A stretch of DNA of 64,000 nt from Stomoxys calcitrans (Eukaryota > Arthropoda > Insecta > Diptera > Muscidae), in NCBI RefSeq assembly GCF_963082655.1, contig NC_081556.1:1240001-1304000 (forward strand), given 5' to 3'. Position 1 is the stretch's first letter. Every line of letters starts with the position of its first letter. Made by a program: the position numbers and the translations under genes. Positions 1-12,043 of this stretch are shown here, piece by piece. A model generated the notes under the pieces. That model ran no database searches. It worked only from the letters and a program-made list of their open reading frames with translations, and had not been told where the DNA came from.

Positions 1-488
1 ACACTTCATGGAAAATTTCAGCAAAATCGATTAAGAATGGTGCCCTCTAGAAGCCCAAGAAGTCAAGACCCAAGATCGGTTTAAATGGCAACTATATCAA
101 AACATGGATCGATGTAGCCCGTTTACAATCCCAATCGACCTACTCTAATAAGAAGTATTTGTGCATAATTTCAAGCGCCTAGCTTTACTTCTTTGAAAGT
201 TAACGTGCTTTCGAAAGACAGACGGACGGACGAACGGACAGACCGATGGACGGACGGACATACGGACGGATGGACGGATGGTCGGACAGACGGATGAACA
301 GACAGACGGGGCTAGAAGCTCAAGAAGTCAAGACCCAAGATCGGTTTATATGGCATGGATCGATTTAGCCCGTTTACAATCCCAATCGGCCACTCTAATA
401 AGTAGTATTAGTGCATAATTTCAAACGCCTAGCTTTACTTCTTCGAAAGTTAGCGTGCTTTCGAAAGACAGACGGACGGACGGACATG
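1..488 (+). repeat. Dispersed repeat, two tandem units with GACG tract
   Basis: Two copies of one unit lie head to tail, about 47-309 and 310-488. Each runs from a CTAGAAGC.CAAGAAGTCAAG segment through an ATCGGTTTA.ATGGC core to CTTTCGAAAGACAGACGGAC. The same core recurs at 36.9, 41, 44.4, 54.5 and 63.5 kb, so this is part of a genome-wide family. In the first unit the terminal GACG motif has expanded into about 100 bp of imperfect GACG/GACA repeats. No coding potential is visible. Confidence 0.8.
212..310 (+). repeat. Imperfect (GACG/GACA)n minisatellite
   Basis: Tetranucleotide array of GACG, GACA and GATG units at the end of the first dispersed-repeat unit. The sister unit keeps only about four GACG repeats, so the array expanded locally. 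A similar (GACA)n tract occurs at 2216-2257. Confidence 0.85.
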
Positions 489-499
489 GCTACTTATCA

Positions 500-2545
500 A
501 AAGCAGCAGACCTATAGCCAAAAATGTTTTTTTGTTTGTTTAGCGAAACCATCAAATCCAACAAAACACACAACTGTTTCCAGAAGTCTTTGCGGCAAAC
601 AATTTTCATGTGTGAATTTTTGATTTTTTGTATGAATTTTATATTTATAAAAAATTTTTGACTTTTGACATACCAATCCTCCCCTAAATTATGACCATAT
701 ATGTCAGGAAATATGTTATTTAACTTTTCAGTCTTCCACTTCATGCCAATCAAAACAGCATTGGTGACTTCTTTTCTAAATTAAGCTAGAAATATTCGAA
801 GACATCACTCCTTCTTACAATTTTAACTGAAGTTCGAGAATCAATCAATTATTTAAGTTTCATTATGATAAGCAAGTTGAAGAGATGTTCCAGTTCTCTA
901 ATCCTTTTGTAAGGTTACAAATCACATTTTTAGGCATATCCTATTTGAATCTCTGTCCTATTTCCCAATGAAATATTTGTAGAAAAGTTTGCATTGATGC
1001 CCATTATTCCTCTTTGACGATAGAACTTTAATAAATGTTAGCCATCGTTGCAATTAATAACTAATTTGTCGTACTAACTTTTCTGAGTGTATCCCTTTAA
1101 CAATTTACCCCTGCAATCATACGCGTCCGTACATACGAATGTATCATCCAAGTCACAAACAATCATCCTTAAGATGTTACACAAATGTTGTTGAGCGTTG
1201 TTGATTTGGGTAAAAAAAAGGCTTGAGTAGAAGAGGAATAAGCCAAGCAACGAAAGTATAACCAAAGAAATGAAAAAAAAAAACGAACGAACGAAAAGTG
1301 TACATTTGTGGTAACAGCTGTTTTAAAAGTAAATTACTCCAGAAATAACAACATTTTTGCTTACACTTCTTGATGCACGCACACACTCACACTCACACAC
1401 ACTCAAACTCAACTCTTCTGCTCTGAGGTCTCTTTGTGTGTTGAAGCCAGCGAACCTCCACAGCGATGAGCCAACTAAATTATACTTGTCTCGCTTGCAT
1501 TTACCACGGTGTGGTGCAGGTGTGGGTAGGGAGGGAGGGAGCTAGGGGGCTACTGCCGTATGTTTGCATATCCTTGATATGCATTCTAAGAGACCTACTA
1601 CACATGCTGAGAGATAGAAAAAACTTTTTTAATTTGTTTGTGCCAACGAGAAAAAAAATCAAGAAAAGTTCTCTGAAACAGCGACTAAAACCAATATCAT
1701 TATAAAATCAAGAGTAAGAAAAAAAGAATACACCTGTCTTCGTATGGTTATCCTCTTTCACACTCTGCCAGCGAATTAATTAGATTCAAAAGTGTTGGTG
1801 GCAGTGGAGGCTAGCACAGCAACAACTCGCTGGCTTCAGTAGTCGTCATTCACTAAAACCTACTCAAAAGTAAGATAAATATAAAACGCATACATCAGCT
1901 ATTATCACGCTCGTCTCTGGTGCGTCGTAGCATACGCATCGAATGCCAAAGAAAAACAAAACATATCCTTAAGGATATGCACGTAGACACGTACCATGTA
2001 CCAGCTACCTTTCTAACGCTCGAATGGGGCTCATATCACAATAGGCAGGCATTAAGATGATATATGACAACGCTCATTAACATATTATCACAACGCATAT
2101 GTCAAAAAGCTTACGTTTCAAGTGTAGATTACGTCAAAGGCAATGCAAAGTAGAAAAAAGCAACGTTTGTAAGCTCATAGGCATTTTAAATTGTTCGAGT
2201 TTAAATATTTAAATGGCAGACAGACAGACAGACAGACGGACGGACAGACAGACAGCCAGCTATGCAATGCATTCATAACCATCTAGAAAAATACATTTAA
2301 ATCACATACTACGCATTCTTAGTGAGGTGTAGCAGACATCCTTTAAGGTACTTCAATATTAAGGGATTTGTGCCATATTCAAAAGTTTAAGGCCAAAAGA
2401 GTCCTTTTTTGTCATTATTACATCTTTTAGAATCAACAAAAACGCACTTCTTGTACCCACTTTCAGGGCCATAAAACGATTTCTATTTTCTTTCGCTTGT
2501 ATTTATTGTTGTTCTTATTTTGTTTCTTCCTCTTTCTTCTTGCAG
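500..2545. other. Upstream or intronic sequence without a supported gene
   Basis: No convincing coding frame; the short open frames are in AT-rich or simple sequence. Visible items are a (CA)n/(CTCA)n tract at about 1378-1410, an 18-bp perfect palindrome at 1962-1979, a (GACA)n run at 2216-2257, and a pyrimidine-rich tract ending in TTGCAG at 2540-2545 that reads as a splice acceptor. The stretch is therefore probably intron between an unseen 5' exon and the lov-like coding exon. Confidence 0.55.
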
Positions 2546-3166
2546 ACTTTACATCACAACACTGACTCTGCAAGGCTGAGAAGTGAAAAACAAAAAGAAG
2601 TGGCAAGGACCTTGCAATTGTCGCTTGCTGCTGAAAGCAAACAAAAAAAACCAACGAAGACGACCAAGACGAAGGGCGACAATGATGATGAGGAGGCTGC
2701 TGTTATAAGACAAAATTAAAACAAAACTCAAAACAGGATAGAGGGCAAGCTCCTTTCCTTAGACGAGCCTTCATTCAGCCATCCATCCATCGCAACCCAT
2801 CATAGCACATTCCACAGAACACCACCACGTGATTTCTTTCGGTTCTGTTTCCTACACACTTACTTTTTGACAACAAAACGTAAATCGTCTTTGAAAACGT
2901 AAAACGGCAACAGGAATAAAAAAAAACATAAAACAACGGCTGAATAACCTTCAAAATATTTAAAAACTCACGTGAGTCGCTGAGTTTGTGTGCGTTGGTG
3001 TAGGTGTAGGTGAGTGTCGGTGTGTGTCTGCACCTTCTATGTCTGTCTAGCAAGGCAACAGACATTCGAAGGACAAAGGACGCTAAACACAAAAGAGAAG
3101 AGACACAGCAAGTGAGGGAGAGAGAGAGAGAGAGAGAGCAGCGGCGACCATAACACTGTCTGCTAG
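2546..3166 (+). other. lov: Probable 5'UTR of the lov-like gene
   Basis: A strong acceptor (CTTTCTTCTTGCAG, ending at 2545) is followed by 621 nt leading to the ATG at 3167. An in-frame TAG lies directly before that ATG (3164-3166), so the coding frame cannot extend upstream within this exon. Two short upstream ORFs are visible: 2682-2708 (three consecutive ATGs, eight codons) and 3039-3050 (ATG TCT GTC TAG). A (GA)n tract occupies about 3115-3138. The upstream exon or exons and the promoter are not identified. The acceptor is inferred from consensus only. Confidence 0.6.
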
Positions 3167-5408
3167 ATGTTGAAGGAATCAGAGGAAATCATTAAAAGGC
3201 GTAAACTGTCGTTAACGGCAGATACTGCAACAATTGCCGGTTTAGTCGGCGACTTGAACGCCACCAATATCCCGCCAGGAACACCACCCACTCCTCCATT
3301 GCCATTGAATATGGCCATGGATATGGAATCGTCCACAGAGGCTTTAGCTTTAACCACCACAACACCAAGAACGCCAGTCTCAGCCTCAATGCCGGCTACC
3401 ACCACAGAAGCCAAGAGTAGCCCCAGTGTGACCGAGTCGGCCGCCCTGACAACCAATCAAATGGTCAATGCTTTGTTGGCCAACAATGTTACCACCACAG
3501 CGACCACTTCCATACCCGACCACTACAGTCTGAGATGGAACAATCACCAGAATCATTTGATGCGAGCCTTCGATGCACTGCTGCAGTCCAAGGCTTTGGT
3601 CGATGTTACCCTGGTGTGTGCGGAGACCAGCCTAAGGGCCCACAAAATGGTGCTCTCAGCCTGTTCGCCTTTCTTTCAGAGGGTATTCGCGGACACTCCT
3701 TGCAAACATCCCGTCATTGTGCTCAAGGATTTTCGCGGCTGGGTCATACAGGCCATCATTGACTTTATGTACCGCGGTGAGATCAGTGTGCCCCAGGAAC
3801 GATTGCAGACCCTGATTCAGGCCGGTGAGTCACTACAGATACGAGGCCTGGTGGAGAGCTCCATACCCGAACACACTCCCACACCAGCAGCCTCACCTGA
3901 TGATTTCGGCATGTTGGACACCTCTCTGCTTTCACCTGAAATTGAAAGATGTTCCAGCTTTGATGAGGAGTCCCCATCCATGGTCACAGCTGGAGCGAAA
4001 ATAATTCTGCCCTCAAGATTGTTTGGCGCCTCGTATCGGCGCGAAAAGGAAAGAAAACGAGATCGTGATTTGGAACACGATTTGGAGAGTGATCAGGAAC
4101 ATCTCAATGACTCCATGACCCACAATGACCTATGCACCTCACCCATGCCCAGAAGAAAGCAGGCCAGACCCCGCAGAAGGTCAGGAGAATTGACGCATGA
4201 CATGATCAACAAACCCTCCACACCCCAACCTCCCATGGATTGCTCTCAGGCCAGCGATCATAAACAACAACAGCAACTGCCGCAAGAAAAAACCGAAGTC
4301 AACGAAAAATCGGAAGACAAAGAAGAGCCCGATCCTCTAAAAACTGTGATCAAATCTGAATTAGCCGAACCCTTGGAAGATGATGATTCCCATGCCGGCG
4401 AACAGGACAGTGGCAATGATAGCCACGACCATGCGGAAGATCTCAATGACAAACCGCACGGGGACAACAATCTCTCCTACGAAGAGATGGAGCGCAATCA
4501 TCGAACCTCAGCTCCATTGGCTGAGACCGAAGACCTGGACGAAGATGACGAGGAGCGCGAAGAGGAACCTGAAGACATTGAGGAGCTCATCCATACCACC
4601 AATGAATTGAATAGACGACGAAAATCCGCCTTATCCATGAACTCAGACGGTCCCGAGGACTTGTGTACAACGAAGAAAGACAACGATACGAGTGGCCACC
4701 ATTCCGCCTCCGACAATGAGGACTCGCCCAACAATAACAACAACAACAATAGCTCCAAATTGAACAACAACAATCGCATAGTGCTATCCCTAAAGGATAT
4801 CCGTCAGCTGAACAAGCCGACCGCGTCAACACCCAACTCCTCAGCGAACAGCATGAACCCTTTTTCCACGGCCAGCCTCAGAGACTTGCGATTGGATCGC
4901 AACTCCATGGAGAATCAATGCAAAATGGAAGCCTTGGAGGCACAAATGCAAGCGGCAGCGGCCTGCGCCGCAGCAGCCGCCGCAAATGGTGAAAATCCCT
5001 TTCAGCACATGGAACACCAAATGGATCTGTCCTTGGCTGCAGCGGCTGCGGCAGCCGCTGTATCCCACCAACAATCCCGCGAACGAGATCAGGCACTGCA
5101 CAGAGAGCAACAACGAGAAATGCAGCAGCAGCACAATGCCTACGCCAACAGTATCCTGGGACAAATGGGTATGCCGGGTATGCCTCCTTTTTGTGGAGGC
5201 CCCGGAGCGCCGCCCTCTGGTGGCCCAGGGGGGCCTTCAGCTCATGAACGTCTTGAGGAGAGCATGAATCGCCTGAGCAAAGAGTTCACCCCCACCTCGC
5301 CAATGAGTCTGCCGCCGCACTACAACCCCCAGGATGGACCACCACATCCACCGTCGCCGTTACCCTTCCCTGGTATGTCATCAGCTTTGGCTTTAACGCC
5401 ACCGCACA
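3167..5408 (+). CDS. lov: jim lovell-like BTB/POZ-psq protein, coding exon 1 (BTB and linker)
   Basis: This exon encodes residues 1-747 plus the first base of codon 748. After a Ser/Thr/Pro-rich N-terminus, the BTB/POZ domain spans about residues 118-232. It starts DHYSLRWNNHQNH and contains VDVTLVCAE, HKMVLSACSPFFQ and FMYRGEI, the Drosophila transcription-factor class of BTB that mediates dimerisation. A basic patch RRKQARPRRR (about 329-338) is a likely nuclear localisation or AT-hook-like element. A long acidic region (about 400-500), poly-Asn (about 521-535), two poly-Ala stretches (about 595-630) and a Gly/Pro-rich tail follow. The BTB wording and the following PEHTPTPAASPDDFGMLD match my memory of Drosophila Lov better than Bab1/2 or Psq. 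The donor is GTGAGT at 5409; without splicing the frame stops at 5414-5416. In Drosophila, lov is linked to larval and adult behaviour; a role as a nuclear DNA-binding regulator is inferred from the domains. Confidence 0.88.
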
Positions 5409-6417
5409 GTGAGTAGATGTGTAGCAAGTAGTTTAGTTGTAGCATAATAAGCATGGTGAGTGCCACCTTTGGATACTGAACTCAAAGTTCTGTTTTTCTT
5501 GGAGTTTTCGCACAGGAAACTGAAAAAACGAAAAACTGTGAAACAAGTCAAACATATTAACTCCTCATAAAACAAGCGGAAATCCTTAATAACAGCTTTT
5601 CAAATGTTTTTGCATCATAGCGCCAGCGAAAGCATGCATATATGTTGAGATAAGGAGGGAGCTTATGTCCTTCCCCTTGACTTCCCTTTGATGTTGGCTG
5701 TTTATGTGTACGAGTGTGTCAGGATCATGCAATAACATGAGGCAACATGTTTACTTTGTCAATCTTCTGTTTTTTTTGCGACTGTTTCTTCAACATTTGC
5801 TTTTGGGATTTCAATCGAGAACTTTTTTTTACTTTCCACTTGTCAGTCCTTGTTTTGCTTTTTTCCTTGTAAGAGGGATTTTTTTAATAAGTCTTGCCTT
5901 ACAAATGAATGTTGCATTCAGTGTTGCTGCTACTGCTGTTGTTGTTGTTGTTGTTGTTGCCAGTAAGCGACTTTAGCAGTTACAAGTATTAGAAGGCAAC
6001 ATTTTTGTTTTTTTTTTTTTATTTACTTGCTACTCTCACATTATCATCACTTTCTTGTTGTGCTACTTATGACACATGATGACTGTGACGATGACGATGA
6101 TGATGAGGTAGACAAAATAAGGCATTGAAGAGTCAACACATGTCTCTGGGAAAGGGATTTTGTTGTCATGTGTCTGGTCTCTCCGCCACCGATGACTAGG
6201 GAAAGCCACTTGTAAAGATTTTTTCCTACTTTCACTCTTCTCCTAGACATCCTTGCTGCACAAATGCAACAGTTGGTCGTTGTTATGGGGAGTTGTGGCA
6301 TTATGACTCCCCTAGCTCATTGAGTTGCGTTTTGAAAATCAAATTATTATAATGTCATTATAAGGGTCCTGTTAGCAAGTATCGATTGAGTCTGCTTAAT
6401 GTTGTGTAGCTTTAGCT

Positions 6418-7640
6418 TAACCCACTGAGGGACTATAGGAGGTTTTAAATTTAAAATTATTTAATAACATAGACCTGTCATGTGATGAAACGTCCGCTCT
6501 ACCGAGCGACAGCAAAGCGGTAGAACTCTTCAAGTCTAGATCAGGCCACAAAATTTTGGAATACTCATAACTCCCTCTCTGTGACCATCTATCATTTGTT
6601 GCCCTTCGGACCTGATTCCAAAAACTTAGCTTACATGTCGCTAGAGACATACCCACAGATTCAAGTTACCCCGGAATGTGTGAAGTTGTTCCTAGTCTAG
6701 CAAGCTCGTCCGCTCTGCATTTCGCTTGGATATCTCTGAGGCCCGGCACCCAGAACAGATGAACATTGAACTGTTCATCCATCTCGCTGAGAGATCTGCG
6801 ACAGTCGAGGGCGGTTTTTGAATTCAAAAAATACGTTCTCCAGGGACTAAATTGCTGCCTGGCCGTCTGAGAAGGTATTTATTCCAATGACCTCCGCCTG
6901 ATACACACTGCTGTGGTCGGGTAACCTTCTCGACACTCGTACACCGTAAACTCCACCTGGTCGCCCATTAAATTCAGTGCATGATGTCGTCCTTAGTGCG
7001 GCTGCGATGCATAAACAAGCCATCCTTTGGATCCAGTAGGTGGACTTTTGAAGCGCCGTCCACCACACCACAACACCATATAGCATTATCGGTCTGACAA
7101 CTGCAGTACATACCCAGTGCATGACACGCGGTTTAAAGCCCCCAACTTTTGCCAATGGCTCTCTTGCAGGTGTATAGGCCAAGTTCTTCAGAGTAATCCC
7201 AAACCCCACCTCGTCGCCCATTAAATTCAGTGCATGATGTCGTCCTCAGAAGGGCTGCGATGAACAAACAAGCCATCCTTTGGATCCATTAGGTGGACTT
7301 TTGAAGCGCCGTCCACCACACCACAACACCATATAGCATTATTGGTCTGGCAACTGCAGTACATACCCTGTACATGACACGCGGTTTAAACCCCCCAACT
7401 TTTGCCAAAGGCTTTCTTGCAGGAGTATAGGGCAAGTGTTAAAGCAATTCATGCCATTTCCAAATGTTGAATATGAAGTTCAATTTCTTGTCTAGCAAAA
7501 CACCCATGTATTTTGCGCTTTCAGTATATGGAACATTCAACAAGACAGGTTCCACTGTAGGTAACTTGTATCTCCTGCTGAAAAGAACTACTTCTGTTCT
7601 GCACGGATTTACGCCAAAATCACTTTCGGTAGCCACTTTG
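6418..7640 (-). mobile_element. Degenerate RNase H-type LINE fragment (family A)
   Basis: Broken frames on the minus strand resemble the 3' half of a non-LTR retrotransposon. At 7439-7636 there is a reverse transcriptase C-terminal piece (NPCRTEVVLFSRRYK, YMGVLLDKKLNF). At 6847-7221 are VVRPIMLYGVVVWW and a remnant of RNase H (YQAEVIGINTFSDGQAAI). At 6417-6656 is the tail domain with DLKSSTALLSLGRADVS. Frameshifts and stops throughout show it is dead. The same family occurs at 12.5 and 15.9 kb. Clade (LOA, I or Jockey group) is not certain. Confidence 0.75.
6961..7450. repeat. 253-bp tandem duplication inside the LINE remnant
   Basis: The segment beginning TCGCCCATTAAATTCAG at 6961 recurs at 7214 and the two copies run in parallel, ending in GGCTCTCTTGCAGG and GGCTTTCTTGCAGG respectively. 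They differ by scattered substitutions, so the duplication is old. Confidence 0.85.
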
Positions 7641-7839
7641 CTGTGGCACGTACAACTTCCTCAAGTATATCTCTAAGAGTGCTGGGAAAGTTTCACCTAA
7701 CCGCAATAGCCACTTCATCAGCATACGCGACCACTTTTACACCTTTTTTCCAGAGGCAATAGTATATTGTTAATGGTTATATTCCAAAGTAGAGGAGACA
7801 GGATGTGTTCCTCCTGGGGCCACTATACTCGTACAAACT

Positions 7840-7990
7840 TTGCTAGACTTTAATACCAAACACTCATATCTGACCTAGGTTAGTTTGGGTCAGGTTTAAG
7901 TGGCATTTTGCTATCAGACTCACTTAAACACTTTCATCCATGGTGCGACCTCTGAAACAGAAAAAAGCAGATGCCTTCTACTTCCCATAG
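7840..7990 (-). mobile_element. LINE family A 3'-end fragment
   Basis: Contains AGGTTTAAGTGGCATTTTGC and CACTTAAACACTTTCATCCAT, which match the 3' ends at 12.9-13.06 kb (other orientation) and 15.9 kb. Detached from the coding remnants just upstream. Confidence 0.6.
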
Positions 7991-7999
7991 TTGAACCAT

Positions 8000-8940
8000 A
8001 CGGATCTCTTTTCAAATCCCAACATCAGACCTAACATAAAATCGAACTGCAGGTTTGATTTGTGAACATTTTTTCTCATATTTCTTAAAATGAAAAAAGA
8101 GATACCAGAAGACATTAAATCGAGCTCAGTTTGAATTATTCACATTTCAATAATTTCTTCACATATCCCTTAAACCCACTTTTAAAAGCTACACTTGTGT
8201 GATGAAACAATGACACTTATTATTCTATTAAGATTTTACGCTTGAAGGCTTTTCGTTTAACTACGACTCACTCCACTCATCTTCCTCTGCCTTGGCTTGT
8301 AGTTCGTTTTAAGACAAATAGACGCAAATTTCTAAAGACAATAGAACGCCAAATCAAAGTATGGAGAAGAGAAAAAAAAACAACAAACCATTGCATAAGT
8401 ACCAGTAGTGCTCAAATCCCGTGCTCGAAAGAAAGACATTAACATACAAGTCCTCTCATGGCAGGACTTTTAGAGCATATGACAACGCATATTATATTGA
8501 AATTACGCGAATCAATGCTGAATGTGTGCTATACGCTGGGGAAAGAAAACAAGCAAAGGGATGTGCATGGAAATGGTTACGTTATGTGTTTTTGTCTTGT
8601 AGCCTTTCGCAGAGGGAATGCATGGATTTGTGGCTTCAATAAAGGCCAGAGATATACTACAACAGCCAAATAAGTCATGCTAATATGGTAAGCTAAAATG
8701 GCAAAAGGTATAACAAAACTATATGTTGTAAGGTTTTAGGCATTTGGCGGAAACCTTTTTAAACTCATGGGCAACGTTGTAGCGACATTCTTTAAGCTAA
8801 ATCGGGTACAAAATACACCTTTTACAAGCTTAAGAAGTTAAGAAAGGAAGATCGCTCCCTGTGGTGATGGAGCCTCTATATAGACCTATCTTACGATCTT
8901 GGTATATTGCGGTATAGCCCATCTTCTAACTTAACCTGCG
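8000..8940. other. Intronic stretch with no gene; dispersed-repeat scrap at its end
   Basis: No coding signal despite short open frames at 8242-8673. About 8820-8940 contains AGATCGCTCC, TATAGACCTATC and TATAGCCCATCTTC, a decayed piece of the dispersed family seen complete at 41.0-42.3 kb. Confidence 0.5.
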
Positions 8941-8944
8941 TTGG

Positions 8945-11170
8945 TAAAAAATAGGTTAGGTTAGGTTGGGTGAGGATGACGTCAAGATTTAAGTCTTAGC
9001 GTCCGCCATCTTGTGACTCCTTTCGAATTCTTTCTCTTCTCTCATTCAGTTACACACGCCTGAAAAAGATAGGTTTCAATGCACTTTCTCATACCAGTTT
9101 GCCGCTTTGATGAAGACCTTGTATTTGACTAGGTTCACGCCTCTGAGTTCGTCTTGTACCTGAAAGATAAAAGAACCAAGTGTGCTATTTCTAGTTGGGG
9201 ATAAAGCAGGGCATTGACATAGGATATGAAAACTGTCGTCTGTGGCGTCTATATCGTGACACCAGCGGCAAATATCATTATTTCTAACGCCTATTTGACC
9301 GATATATTTACTTGACTTGTTGTCTCCAGTTATGATCCCAGTGACTGCACTTAAATGCATCCTCTCCATTGACAATAGGGGGTCTATTTTCTGCCACGAA
9401 CGTTCGTCCCACATCTACTTCGTTTGCTCCCAGTCTTCGCTGGCATTCCAGCGATTTAATTTATTTTTTTTGTAACGCTCCTTAAGACTATAAAAAAGGA
9501 GAGGATACACATCCGTAACCGACACAAGGGGGGGGGGCTCACTCCAGACTTAGAAATCATCGACCCTTTCACTCCCTCGATGTCCTTGTGCAACAGCAGT
9601 CAGTGTATGGTATTCCTGTAGACGCATCAGTAACTCCCGCCAATAGCCCAAGACCCAAGATCTCACACACGTTCTGTTTAACGTTTTCAATGTTGCCTAA
9701 CTGTCGATGAAAATATAAATTTCCGATCGGTGGATATACATAGTCATCACAAGTTCCCCTGTTACGGCCATCGCATAGACCTCTGCTTGAAAAATGCTTC
9801 AATAAACCCTCATACGTAAGGAGACGCTGATACCAAGCTCACTACAATTGATACCACACGATGTTCCCTTCTCCATCTTGAACCCATCTGTAAAAATGTC
9901 AATAGCTGAAAATCTAACTCGCCCTTTCTGCCACTTTGCCTGGATATTTAATCTTACTTGCAGTCCAACTACGTCCCTTCCTATCTGAAAGTCCATCTGA
10001 GAGACCGTGATAGTACCTATCAATATACGTGTGTGTCTCGCAAGTGACCCATGAAACAATCCAAGCTGCGATAATCTAAGTAGTGTCTTTTCTACTGTCT
10101 TCCTTATAAATAAGTCCATGGGATGAATTCCCAACATTACCTCTAATGACCCAGTCGCAGTGGTCCCCATAGCCCCAGACACAAATCTTAAAGCTAACCT
10201 TGTTATCCTGTTTATGTTACGGATATGTGACTTAAAATCCGTCATCGGCCACTAAACGTGGCTGCCCTAGGTCAAGACAGGCCTCACCACCGTCAAGAAC
10301 AACCTCAAGCCCCACTTGCTTCCCACAAGCTTCTGGCACGAATGCAATGCAGCGAAGGGCTTTCTAATCCTTGACTCTATGCTCAGTCTCCAATCCAGTC
10401 TGCTGCCTAAAACTATCCCTAACAACTTTGCAGACTGCAATAACTGTAAAGAAGCGATGCCCAGCCCTTTACGGTAGCGTTGATGGCAAGTCACACGCAT
10501 ACTTATGCACTTTGTTTCAGTCGTTGTTGAGAAAGCAACGAATGAACACGTTAAAGGGTATAAGCATAGTTTTTCTGGTTTTATTTTAAGAACAATGATT
10601 TTAATTGAACAAACGCTTGTTTATTTTTGCAAAACACCAATCATTCAGTCGAAAATATGATTTTTTAAATATTGAGAGAATTAAAAATACTTAAAGAGAG
10701 TATTTCATACATACAGTCTCATTTTTATTTTTGACATCGCTGCTGTAAAGTCACCCCCTGCAGAATAGATGGCCTAAAGACCGGTGTCTTTTGTGTACGC
10801 ATAAACAGAACCAGTTCCGTCATCCCCGCATTCACACCCAGGTCGCAACCTCTTGCCATGTAGCAATTCGTACAATTGCACCATTCAAGACCCTCGAAAC
10901 TGTGTTCAAAATTTCGCTGTGGCGAAAAGAAACACGTACGCACAGGCTTTAACAACCATAATCTTCAATCTATGAGGAAGATCGTCCATCACGAGCAGGT
11001 TCGATATCATCCCTCCCTGAGGTGTTCCCCTAGTTACATTCACCCTCACCGTCTCGGCACCAATACTGACCGCTATCTCTCTGCCATGTTCATTATCCAA
11101 GCAATCACACTATACCCCAGACCCGCATTTTCAGTGCCGCATCTACGTTGTTAAAGCCCCCTTAATGTTC
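8945..11170 (-). mobile_element. Decayed RT-RNase H LINE (family D)
   Basis: Read on the minus strand, successive broken frames follow the order of a non-LTR polymerase. RT motif RGTPQGGMIS lies at 10906-11100. NAGMTELVLFMR (10725-10955) is next, then AKLLGIVLGSRLDWR (10267-10500). The thumb/RNase H region with IDIFTDGFKMEKG is at 9799-10245. A Cys/His-bearing tail with ICRWCHDIDATDDSFHILCQCP is at 9076-9414. The expected F/YADD catalytic motif is destroyed (CAYVFLFATAKF), so the copy is inactive. A TTAGG-like stretch near 8955 marks the likely 3' end. Confidence 0.75.
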
Positions 11171-11265
11171 AAAAACACCGCCAGGGTATAGTCCTAATAA
11201 TCGATATGTCTCTCGACATGATGTACTACATGACGCAATGCAGAGTCCACAGATCAGCCCTTAAT

Positions 11266-12043
11266 AAAGGGTGACATTTAGCTATGATCTTTTTGACAAC
11301 ACTGATTTAAACAGCACAGCCCCGTTTCGTTTCGTGTTTTCTTTCACTGTCACACATCTTCAGTTTGGTCTATAATTTATTCATGAATCGTCGTACAAAC
11401 GAACAACGCTTGCAAATGATTGGATTATCGAAATCGTGCTCTGTTAGAAAGTTCATCGCGCACTTCTTCCATGGAGCCACGAACCTAATTTTTGGCTCAA
11501 TAGGTACGTAAATAAGCGGAATTGTCGATTTCGGAGTTAAGATCAGTCAGAAGCATTGCAAGAGCTACCTATACATCCAGAAAAAGTCACAGTTTGGTGG
11601 GGTTATGGGCTGGTGGCATCATTGGTCCGTACTTCTTCAAAGATGATGCATGTGGTTTCAACAAGACGGTGCCACATGCCATACAGCACGTGTAACAATG
11701 GACTTATTGAAAGCGAGTTCGGTTAACATTTTATTTCACGTTCGCGACCAGTCAATTGGATGCCTAGATTGTATGATTTAACGCCTTTAGACAATTTTTT
11801 GTGGGGCTATGTTAAAGCTCATGTCTATACAGATAAGCCCACTACAATTGACGCATTGGAAGACAACATTGAAGCATTTTTTTGTGAGATGCTGGCCGAA
11901 AAGTTGGAAATTATGTCATTTTCGAAAAATGCCGTCCGGCCCCGAGGACTTAAATGGTCCAAACGTACACTTTCAAGTGTCACCAATTTGTCACTTCGAT
12001 CCAGATTTTTGTTCACAAATTCATAAGCCTCATCGCTGAACAC
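11266..12043 (+). mobile_element. Degenerate Tc1/mariner transposase remnant with internal inversion
   Basis: Starts with AGGGTGACATTTAG and a transposase N-terminus near 11384 (MNRRTNEQRLQMI). A WAGGIIGPYFFKDD-like segment near 11600 and the C-terminal part at 11760-11920 (DLTPLDNFLWGYVKAHVYTD, DALEDNIEAF) follow. Stops and frameshifts break it. At about 11930-12043 the minus strand instead reads FSDEAYEFVNKN, which belongs to the catalytic block normally upstream of WAGGIIG on the other strand. That block appears to have been inverted and moved. Confidence 0.75.

Noticed and set aside
3163..3456. Antisense open frame over the lov start
   Set aside because: Shadow of the Ser/Thr/Pro-rich coding exon.
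8950..8975. Telomere-like TTAGG repeats
   Set aside because: Only a few copies, at positions matching LINE 3' ends with similar GGTTAGGTTAGG runs.
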